Source: Fonsecaea monophora
Lineage: Eukaryota > Ascomycota > Eurotiomycetes > Chaetothyriales > Herpotrichiellaceae
NCBI RefSeq assembly: GCF_001642475.1
Contig: NW_019173965.1
Location: 186,001-250,000 of the forward strand
Reading direction: 5' to 3'
DNA: 64,000 bases
Part shown: one piece after another, positions 1 to 9,416 of the stretch
How positions within the stretch are numbered: position 1 is the stretch's first letter
How the letters are laid out: the number at the start of each line of letters is the position of its first letter
The notes under the pieces: model-generated
Seen by the model: the letters and a program-made list of their open reading frames with translations, nothing else
What the model was told of the DNA's origin: nothing
The model's database searches: none
Made by a program: the position numbers and the translations under genes

Positions 1-87
1 AAAACTTGCGCCGTAAGAGGTAAAGACTGCGCCTGTTCGTCCACCCCCCAAGATGGACACCACACAGAGAAGCGAACATGCACCCAC

Positions 88-3000
88 CTACTTCTTGTGA
101 ACAGGAAGCTCCACCTTCGAGCACGTCTTGATAAGACGATCCCACACTTGACATGCATCCTCGTGTTCCTTCTTCCTGGTCAATGTCGACTGGTCCCCGA
201 CAATGATCAGGCCGGCCTTGGCCTGGTGACCGCGACGTTCAGCCTGCGCATGTCTTTCAAGAACCCGATCTCTCCCTGCAAGTTGCATCGCACCGTGACG
301 AAGATGATAATGTCCGCTTCCTGGCCCTGGAACCCGTCAATGCTCGACACCGTGTGTCCTGGGCAAAGCTGCTTCAGCACTTCAGCCTGGCGCGCGTATG
401 GTGTCAAGATCGCAATAGAAGGCGGCGGCGGCGGTGGTGACGACCTAGGTCCCTGATCTGGACTGCTTTGACCGGCTACTGGCGGCGCAGTGGTCAATAG
501 CCTCAGAATCTCTTTGCAGATGTTGGCTTGGGCGTGGTTGACCTTTGATTTCCGCCCGAGGTCTTCTGCATCGCTACACTGAATCCACACCGCTCTGGTC
601 TTGTCAGGTTCTGCCTGCTTCGCATTCACTATTCGTTTTGGCCAGGGAAGTGTCGAGGCCGGGATTCCAATCGTGCGGCAAGACTCGGCTGACAATAAGC
701 GTCCCCCGTAGAATTCGTGACTCGGAAAGGTACACAGGCTTGGATACATGCGATATTGAGTATCCAACATGACCCGACCAATGGTATTGTCTGATACTTC
801 TGTCCAGAGGCGTTCCATGAGCGAGACATCATAATCTAGAGTGGACGCATGGGGACTGACGATGGCCCGAAGTTGAACGTGGTCCCCTACCAAGATGGCC
901 CGCTGACAGCCTTTGACCAGGGGTATAAGGGATGCGGACTCCGTTTGTTGAGACGCTTCGTCGATGATTACCGTGTCAAAGAGTTGTTTCCGAAGCAGAC
1001 CTAACGCTGCACCCACACACGTTGTGAATACCAATCTAGCGGCGGAAACCGTCTGTATCGCCTTGCGTTTCGCAGCCTGATACTTGTTCAGATCCTTCCC
1101 GATCATTGCGTCGACAGTGTAGGTTTTCAAATCATCCGAGACCTTCATCACCTGCGCAGAGACTTGTTATGAACTGTCTGTTCAAAGAGTTGCAAGAACA
1201 CTTACCTCAGTAGAAACCCGGACTGGTCGTGGCAGACTGGGATCGATATCCAGCGCCTTTTTCACGTACTGGCGCAACACATTGTCGACGGCATTGTGCG
1301 TTGGTGCTGTGACTAATACCCTCTCTGCCTCTTGCTCCTTCAACAGCCTCCGCAACAGCGCGATGATAGTCGATGTCTTACCTGTACCGGGAGGCCCCCA
1401 GAGACAGGTTAGCTGAGACTTGATGGACACATCAACGGCGCGGCTCTGGCTTTCATTGAGACCCTCAACAGGATCGTAACCCTGTGATGAAGCTCCTTCG
1501 CCCTCGCTCTTGCTCTCGGCGAGTACGTTGTTCTTCTTGAACAGAGTATGGTAGAAGCTGCAACTCTGGTCCTTGTGATCAAGAAGATGCACCAGAGCTT
1601 CCCCGGCCGACTGACTGCTCACCACGGAGCCGCAATGCTTCATGTCCCAGGCCGTCTTCTCGAGAAAGGTGTCAGGTTGCGAGAGGCATCGAAATTTAAT
1701 GGCGTTGTCACTTGCTGCTGTCTCCACCACAGCGTCGAACGTTGCAGGTTTGGCAGCAGAGGAATTCGTCGCGGTCGTCTTTGCCACGAATCGCACGTGG
1801 TCGCCGACTGCGAGCCTGGCCAGCCTGGGGGCATCAATACGGCGCTGGCTCGTCACAGAGGACACTCGTCCGTGGACCGCCGGTCCTGATTTTAGCATCC
1901 ACGAGCCTGGCGTGGTCTCAGTATTATCACTAGCCTCGGCGCAATGGTCGAGCACAGTCCCGAACATATTCCGCAAGAAATATGCGACGACATCAACGCC
2001 GTGATCCTGAATAGCATCCGCAAATGCTTCTCGGCATTCCATCAGGATCGTCAGCAACAAATCCGGACTCGCAACCGCTATAGCGGCAGTTTCCAACAGT
2101 TCGCGCGTCATAGACAGAGTCAGAGATATATCTTGCAGCACAGCCCGTATGTGCCTCACCACCAGCTCTCCAGCCCTGTTTGCGCAGAGAAAAAGAGCAC
2201 CAAGAACGGTAGAGCCCTGCCGCAGAAGGGCATCCGAGCAGGGGTCGGGGAATCGTGTCCAGGGACATAAACGCGAGAAGTGTATCGCCATTGCAGGCTT
2301 GAAGTGGAGAAATTCGACAAGGCGTCGAATAGTCTCTGAGCCACACCGAAGTGTTGGACGTTGGTCGACAGTCTCAAGCTTCAGGATTCGGCTGTAAGTC
2401 TCCGAGACGACATCAGTAAGGTCGTGCCTCCAGCTCAAATCTAGCAGATCCGCGAGTTGAGCACCCGTTGCTTCCAGCACCAGGGGGTATCTCTTGTGCC
2501 GCACAACCTGGACAACAAAGTCGCTACAGAGACTCCAGTCGACATCATCAAGTGTCGGCAGTTTGTATGGCGGCTGTTCGTCTTCTGGAAAGTTGGGAAG
2601 GACGTCCAGGGTGTCGACGCTCTCGAGCCAGAGGTCAAGAGCCCGCAGTGCCCGAACGTCCTTGTTGCTGATGAGATACAGTTCCTATCACAGGAAGTCA
2701 ATGATGGTCTCTCATTTGCTTTTGATCCCCTGTCACTTACAGCATCAGTGACCGGTTCCTTCCACGTGCGGCCGATTTGAGTAACGAGTTGAGAACTGAA
2801 CCTGCCCAGATCTATACTCACTCTCCAGTCGCAGTTGACGCCTTGGTCGACTGTCTCCTGGCGGGATCGAGCCCGGTTGCTTTTACCCCGTACATCGCGG
2901 TAGGTCCTGTCGTCGTTGACCGATCTAGCGAAGTGGACAAACGTGTTTCTGCGTATGTTCTCGTAGAGCTGCATCACGTTTTCGTCATAGTAGAACCTGT

Positions 3001-5494
3001 AGTTTATCTTGGTGGGCACGCCTCGTCGGTGTCCGACTCTGTCCCTGTGGGAATGCGGAAAGGCAAACAATCTGACCGTGTCGTGGACGACGGCGTCTTC
3101 TTCCCTGTCGATCGGACGGGGAAAGTAGATTGCCACGCTCAGCCGTTCGCCCACGCGGAGCACGAGGAGCTTTTTCGCGAAATCGGCAAAGGTCCGGTTG
3201 ACCACGGCCATGAAACTGCGCAGCGGTTCGGACTGGGAGTCGAAGACGCATTTCCAGTGGAGGGAATGCAGGTCGAGCCGGAAGGCCTGCAGGTCCTCGC
3301 GTGAGAGAATGTGCGACTGGAGCAGTCCGTTCTTGAAGTGTGACGGATACCGGGGCGACTGGGGCAGCTCGGCCAGGATCCACGTCTGCTCGTCGACGGT
3401 GAGTTGCGACGCGTCGAAAAACGCCCAGAACTCTTCAAAAGGGACCTTGTTCCTCCGGCACCAGCTCAGCGTCAACCGTGCCAGTTCGAAATCCGAAAAG
3501 GGCGCCGGGTTGCTGAGGATGAATTCCAGGGTCTCTCGATCCGCAATACCCATGGTGGGAATGGCGTGCGCCAGACTCTGGTGTCCCGCGGCATCAAAGG
3601 CCCTCGTCGTATTCTTGACACCGCTGCAATGTTCCCGTGCTGCGGCATGGAGGGCGTCGAGGATGAACGGCTCACCATTGGGCGGAACGTCTGGAGGATC
3701 GAGCAACGCCTCGGGGATTGTGATACGGTTGCCGTCGACGCACTGGGAGAAGAGTCGATTGAGCTCCTGGCACTGGCTGCAGCGAGGGCCCCGAGCGCGC
3801 GCCCATCCAAGGTAAACCTTCTTGACCCGTCCGAGGGACATGTTGTTGTAGCCCGCAAAATATGCTATCAAATCATCTGCCTTGATGGGAGCGAATCGAG
3901 TCGCCTCCTTTACTCCTGGATACTCGGCTGGCTCTGACATTGCCTGAGGAATCAGGTCGGCATCCCAGCATACAAAGACTGTCTTGAGTTAGCAAAGAAG
4001 AAAGAGGGCAACTCTTCGATCCAGGGTAAACCCACATGTATCGCCGTCCAAGTCGCCGCCGGACATGAGGTCAGCGGCCGGTCGTCTCCCAGCCGTGGAG
4101 AAAACCACACAGTCTGTGAGGTGGCTGAGTTCCGGACAGTTCACGGCCTCGAGCTTGCGGAGGTCTCCAGGATGCAGACAGGGATTCCGCGACACCAGCA
4201 CGTTAACCCCAGTGATGGTCAATGGGGTTCCGGTTTCTTCCAATGTCACACGCAGAAAACATTCGCCCGGTTTGAGCAAGCCGTAAGGATCACAGACCCC
4301 AAACAATAGTCGGGACCGGGGGATCAGAATCCGTGTTTTCTGTTCGTCCCGTTTGTTGAGCAGCTTGCCGTATTCTTGAGTGACAGTCTTGCGCACACTC
4401 TGTTCGACCTTCTCCATCCCCTCGACCAGGAGTTTCTCGGCCTCGACGGCCATACCGAGAGAACTTAGCAGGCGGAACGCAAAGACAGGGTCTGTCCGTG
4501 ACCGATCGAGAAACCCGAAGTATTCTCTCTGTTTCTTGAGGAAGACATCTGCTTTGATGCCGAGAGAGTGCAGCAGGAGGACGATTTCATCGTTGAGGTA
4601 TCCGTATGTGTAGGGCTGGAGGTGTCAGTGTCTCTTAAAACTCAGGGACTGATTTCTTGTGTATATTCATACCTTTGAGAATGCCACGACAGCAAAGCTC
4701 AGGTCACTTGTTCCGCTGAACTTCTTCATCGACTTGCGTAACTTGAGCCAGAGACCCTTCTCCATCCGGGGCTCAATACATACCACGCCCTTGTAGCTCG
4801 AGTATCGGATCTGGAGGACGGAGGGGTAGTACCGCTGCTCGCGAAATATGATGGGTTTCTTGCTCGCCACCAACTGGACAAAATCCTTGGAAGCCAGGCC
4901 GCATCCATCCGTGAAGATGAAGCCATTTCTCTCGACATCTTCAATGTCTCGACACCGGGAGGTGGGGACATCTTGGACAATGTCGGCAGTCGAGAACAAC
5001 AATCCGATCCGTTTGGCCTTTTTGGCCACGGTCTTGATCTTGCTGAAATCTCCCAGCGCCTCGACCTTCCTGCTCACCTCCTGCTTCGACCCGGCCAGCA
5101 GGTAACACGACCGAGATTTCAACTGGCTGTTGCTGTGGCCGTAGAATGAATACTGGACACCATTGATGACAATACCAGCGGTGAGAAACCGGCGAATGTA
5201 GTCGACGCTCTGTGCATTGTCCTTCGGTAACGAAGTATCCTGAGTGTCGTATATTGGCCGAAAGTCCGCGACGCTGACCTGCACGAGATCCTCTGGGCGG
5301 CATTCGCGAGTGGCTCGATTTCGAGAAATAGAGGTCCAATCCAAGGTTATGCCTCGTGTTGAGGAGAGCTGTATTGATTTGATGTCTCCAGCCTTACCGC
5401 CTCCTTCTGCATCCGACAAGCCAGGGATATCGTACCGCCACTCCTTGTCCGAAACGGCGATGTTGTCCTGTAATGTACGCTTTGCTCTTTTCAT
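88..5494 (-). CDS. RNA-dependent RNA polymerase fused to UPF1/Hrr1-like SF1 helicase (RNA silencing), frameshifted near C-terminus
   Basis: Exons read 5494-4673, 4615-4036, 3978-2741, 2684-1206 and 1151-207/88; every junction is GT-AG and the coding sum is a multiple of three. Residues 1-470 are a cellular RdRP core: FIFTDGCG, SSYKGVV, then SGGDLDGD with catalytic Asp462/464/466, continued over an intron as FFVCWDADLIP. Residues ~470-1300 hold the RdRP tail and a long region with no domain I recognise. The helicase follows: Walker A GPPGTGKTS (~1310), IDEASQ (~1437), GDHVQL, TQYRMYP, GFQGQEAD and NVAVTR. No stop separates the two halves. One G appears missing at about 221-225, so the frame ends at TGA 207-209 (1,687 aa); the other frame resumes AKAGLIIVGD to a stop at 88. 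The ATG at 5494 is the first after an in-frame stop, leaving a short N-terminus for an RdRP. By family knowledge it would make double-stranded RNA for silencing. The fused order and motifs are seen; the function is inferred. Confidence 0.88.
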
Positions 5495-5747
5495 GATAGC
5501 AATCAAGGATGAAGCACATCATGAGGACGGAGAAGGAATGTCTCTAGAGCAGAGGTCGACGACAAGAAGGCTGACACGTGATGGTATGCAGCCACCCAGC
5601 TGCCTGATGGTTGCATTTGCGCAGATGTGCATATGCACTTGCAGGGGCCTTAGACTGCCAACTCATGCAAACCCCTCCGAGGGTTGGGCTGTGAGATTGA
5701 CTGCCTGCGTCTGTGATTGCAGCTGATCTTCACCCGAGAGCCACTGG
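5495..5747. promoter_or_regulatory. Divergent promoter between the RdRP-helicase and P-loop ATPase genes
   Basis: About 250 bp separate the start codons of two divergently oriented genes, so both core promoters must lie here or overlap the neighbouring 5' ends. I see no clear TATA box. An out-of-frame ATG on the minus strand lies just upstream of the chosen RdRP start. Confidence 0.5.
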
Positions 5748-6422
5748 ATGATGATGGCCATCCCTTCGATATACATCATTGGAGCCCAATGTACCGGCAA
5801 GACCACTCTGGTCGAGGCTGTCTCTCAACAGATCCACAGAGACCGATCCCATCTTTCCTTTGCGGTCATCAAGGAGCTTGCTCGCGGCGTCTTGATGGCG
5901 GCAGACGTGAACAGAGACGACATCCGAGCCGGGTCCGAGAAGGCCATGAATTTCCAGCGACTTGTGCTTCAGACGCAGCTCGACGAGGAACGGAAGCTCC
6001 AGGGCCACGAATTCATCATCTCAGATCGATCTGGCATCGACCCCATCGCTTATGCCAACCTATACGGTCCGCCGCATGTTACAAAAGAAATGATCGAGAC
6101 GTCTGCTTGGCAAGAGCTGAGAAAGAGAATGGACCAAGCCATCGTTATACTCTGCGAGCCAGTCCCACCCTGGCTGTTTGATGATGGAGTGAGGTTGATG
6201 CCTGAAGACATGAGCGAGTGGCTCGAGCTGCACAAGACCTTCGTCAACCTGCTGTGCCAAAGCGAGATTGAGTTCGACTTGTTGCCGGCGACAATCAGAT
6301 CGATTGAAAAGAGAACAGCTTTTGTGATTGAAAAGTGGGAGGCTCGGGCGAGGCACAACGCCAGTTTGACGCCGTCAACTCAGCAAATGTGGGACCCGGG
6401 ATCGGCGACGACGACCTTGTAA
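5748..6422 (+). CDS. P-loop ATPase/kinase of the AAA_28 (NadR/Ttd14-like) type
   Basis: Intronless, 224 aa. Three consecutive ATG codons begin the frame at 5748. Residues 9-20 (IIGAQCTGKTT) are a Walker A loop preceded by a hydrophobic strand. FIISDRSGIDPIAYA near residues 88-102 is the DRS motif seen in nucleoside and ribosylnicotinamide kinase-like P-loop proteins, and VILCEP near 130 looks like the following core strand. The fold resembles the AAA_28 family, which includes the kinase part of bacterial NadR and animal Ttd14; most fungal members are uncharacterised. No signal peptide or membrane segment is visible, so it is probably cytosolic. It is divergent from the RdRP-helicase gene over about 250 bp. 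Substrate unknown; fold assignment is good, function is not assigned. Confidence 0.8.
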   Translation: MMMAIPSIYIIGAQCTGKTTLVEAVSQQIHRDRSHLSFAVIKELARGVLMAADVNRDDIRAGSEKAMNFQRLVLQTQLDEERKLQGHEFIISDRSGIDPIAYANLYGPPHVTKEMIETSAWQELRKRMDQAIVILCEPVPPWLFDDGVRLMPEDMSEWLELHKTFVNLLCQSEIEFDLLPATIRSIEKRTAFVIEKWEARARHNASLTPSTQQMWDPGSATTTL

Positions 6423-6586
6423 CTCGAAGGAGATGATATTGCACCGAGAAATTGCATCATGACGCTGCGAATTTTGCTAGAAGAAAGATGAACTGCAGCA
6501 TAAATTACTCGACCGAGAAGAGGAAAGTACAAAAGTCGGTGAGTTGCCGTCCCTCCCAAGTCCTTTTTCTATGGTCCCTAATGTTC

Positions 6587-8059
6587 CTAATCATCACTCC
6601 TATAGGCCTTTGCGCCTCTTCTCGATTCCTTGCTCTCAGTGTGCTGCGGATGTGGCACAGACCCAGCCTGATGGAGTCGTCTTGACCGTCGAGGTGATCC
6701 TGCCGTGGCATTAGCTATAGGCTCATCGGGCCAAATAAAAGTCCATAACACATACGTGGCCCAAATGGTCGAGGTGGTCCAGACTGTCTGATAAGTGCGA
6801 GTGGTGCGAGTGCGCGTCGGTGTTGCTGCTGTGACTGTGATTGTCGTCTTGGCCTTTCCAGAGTATGCCGTTACCGGAGGAGGCGTGCTGGTAGTCAGAG
6901 TTAGTATTCCTGCAGAGCTCTTCACTCGTTGCGACTTACACAGTAGTTGTCGTGGTTGCGTTTTCCGTGTCGATTTCGGTGCTTGTGGGGGCGGTCACTG
7001 TGGTATATGAAGAGACAGCGTTGGCAGTGTCGACAGAAGTTGTGGTGCATTGATCTGAGTGAGATGTCAGCATATTCGATGGCCACCAGCATGTCCACCC
7101 GCGAATACCTGGGCCACTGTCAACGGGCGAGTCATCTCTTCTTTGGCCAGCTCTCTTATTCCCGTTCCGACCGTTTCTCTCGAATTGACGCATTCGTGGG
7201 AGGATGGTGATCGATTCGAGGCTTGCGGCAAGGGTAGCCTTCGTAGGCCGAATGGTACATGTGGGATCCTTCGCTGGTGGCTGCGTTTTACATGACGTGG
7301 TGACAGTAGTGGTCGAGACTGTCTTCGAAAACACTCTGCTGGTGCGTGTCCGCGTGATTGTTGATGTCGAATACACTGTTACTTGGGCAGGGGTGGTGGT
7401 TATGGTTCTTGTGATGGTCGTAGTAGGTACTGTAACTGTAGAAGGGGACGCCGTGGTTGAAAAGACATTGGTAATGGTCGTTGTGATGGTGGTGGACGGG
7501 GTAGATGTGACGGTGAATGTAGCAGTGGGAGTGGTTGTCACGACCACTGGTGGTGCCGCAATGATAGAAAACGATCTCATCCAGGCAAATGTCAAGCCTT
7601 CAATGACGATCGTCCAGTCTCCAGAGAACATATTGTTCTTGGTCACTTCATTACCAGGGATATTACTGGTTGCTGTTAGCAAGCAGACTCGTTCATGGTA
7701 ACCCAAACAATTACCATGTCGATACCATATCCGCCCCGTCTGGTTGAACGGCAATGTCGGAGCAGAAGTACTCATCGCTGTTTGGATCGACCAGAATTGG
7801 AGTGACAGCATCTTGTACATCACTTGCCTGGCAGCCTTTGTCACTGTCAGATTGTGGCTCAGCCCATGAAGGGGACGCTGTTCTCACCAAAGAATTCCGT
7901 GCCAAATGAGAAATAAGCTGTAGAAGTCGTATTGACACAGTAAGGTCCTCCAAGATTGACAAAGTCATATCCATACGACAAGCATTCGGCAGCAGATTTA
8001 CCTGCAAGACCCAAAAAGACGGCGACAAGTATGAAATGCATATTGACGATTGAACACAT
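6587..8059 (-). CDS. Secreted Thr/Ser-rich protein with N-terminal Cys-containing region
   Basis: Exons 8059-7888, 7835-7715, 7665-6940 and 6887-6587 join in frame to 439 codons; the third and fourth introns carry CTAAC branch sites. A signal peptide (MHFILVAVFLGLAG) precedes a short domain with Cys residues and the motif NSDEYFCSDIAV. A long Thr/Ser/Val tract of the TTTITTTIT kind follows, typical of heavily O-glycosylated fungal surface proteins. A 54-nt stopless segment (7055-7108) has a donor, a branch site and an acceptor, so it is probably a further intron (421 aa form). The C-terminus is uncertain because a GTATGT donor-like site lies within the last 150 nt. The start could be ATG 8059 or 8041; both give a signal peptide. 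Likely cell wall or extracellular. I recognise no named family. Confidence 0.68.
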
Positions 8060-9322
8060 AGACACAAAATGAAAGTGTTTTTCTCACAAAAGGACCAATA
8101 CCCGGCCTATATGACCATGTTGCAACATCTTGATCGGGTCGTTGTTGGCGGTGGAGGCCAAAGTATCACACCCCTTTGTAGAGGTACTCTGAGATCTGAG
8201 ACACAATGTCTTCCGCTCCCTAGCAAATGTAGACCCGGAGAACCCTGTATCCATGAAATCTGGCTTTGGTGAGAATCAGGCTGAGACATCAAGGGCTGGC
8301 AACATCCAGGATGTGGGCTTGAACTCGAAATTAGAAGCCAGCGGAATGGATCGCCAAAAGGCTTTGATTGCAGTAGCAAGTTCAGCTTTGGTCACAACGA
8401 TATTGTCTAGGGGGTGTCAAGGTTCCAGGGCCCCCAGATAGCATAAGGCGAGCCCGGAGACACGAGAGATACTCGAAAGGAGATCCGGGTATCTGGTTCA
8501 GCCATAGTTCGCTAAACTGCTCCTTCGTGTAACTCCTAGCTCTTGTGAAGTTCCAATAAAAGAAACATTGAGTGGTTTCTCTGAGCCAAGATAGACACAC
8601 GTAATGTCTGGACTGGCCGGAATTGGGACAAGAGTGGTGGTGCCAGAGTTCAATCACAGCGATGCAAGGAGCATCAGACAATTGTAATTGTAGTTCAGTA
8701 TCAAAGTGGACCGGAAAGAAGCGAGGGGGAATGCAACAATAAAGATTGTGACTTTGTCCCTTGAGATTCCAGATTCCGCACGATGGAAAAAGGGGGGGTG
8801 GGAATGAAGGTGTCTGATTGGCCAATATGTTCCCGCTAGACCATTTTAGGAAGGGGAAACGACTATGCTTCGACTTCAACCGCCTCGACGCCTCCAGCCA
8901 CCGATCTTGTTTACCGTCTTCGCCATTCTCAGCATTTCAATTCGGGCTGCTGCATTGATGGTTGAATACGCTGGAGAAATTCGTCATGGCCAGATTCAAA
9001 ACAACCAGTGCAGCCCTTATTGCGGAAATTAGGCCCAAGAAATTGTCTCGGTTCTATTCTTGCCGTCGATGACCTGCTGTCCCAATCTGGCTTTTGTCGG
9101 ACGAGGCTCCATCGAAACGAGAATCTGAGTGGCTCAAGAGAATGGCTGAATTCTTTTACTGTACGACTTCAAGCTGCTAGGGGTCCAAGACAACCTGGGC
9201 AAAGGCTCCTCTGTACCACGCTTCAACCACGATGATCCCAACATCCACAATACCGTCCCTAGATCAACATCTCGCCATGGCAAGGGGAGAAGCCATCCGC
9301 TGGGACGGGTATCTCGGTTTCC
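8060..9322. other. Gene-free interval, includes laccase upstream region
   Basis: About 1.3 kb with only short, low-quality open frames. The longest (8382-8879, minus) has no signal peptide, no recognisable domain and unnatural composition, so I treat the interval as the 5' flank of the secreted-protein gene plus the laccase promoter. A short G-rich run lies near 8790-8800. Confidence 0.5.
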
Positions 9323-9330
9323 TTTATATT
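9323..9330 (+). promoter_or_regulatory. TATA-like box upstream of the laccase
   Basis: TTTATATT lies 87 nt before the laccase ATG and is followed by pyrimidine-rich sequence, a usual arrangement for a fungal core promoter with a short leader. Position and composition only; no transcription start is visible. Confidence 0.4.
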
Positions 9331-9416
9331 GATGGGACTCGGGAGCCATCAGGTCTGTCTCTTCCTATCCTCTGCTCTGTCACTCTCGAAGTCTGTCCTC
9401 ACCTTCGTCGCTCGCT

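Noticed and set aside
215..230. Programmed -1 frameshift at helicase motif VI
   Set aside because: The site does not match a canonical X XXY YYZ slippery heptamer and no strong downstream structure stands out; a simple indel explains it better.
88..5494. Integrated viral RNA polymerase as the source of the RdRP
   Set aside because: The DLDGD signature and flanking motifs are those of cellular two-barrel silencing RdRPs, and the gene has five exons with spliceosomal introns.
8382..8879. Minus-strand 165-codon frame upstream of the laccase
   Set aside because: Cys/Trp/Pro-scattered sequence without a domain, signal peptide or splice context; likely chance.
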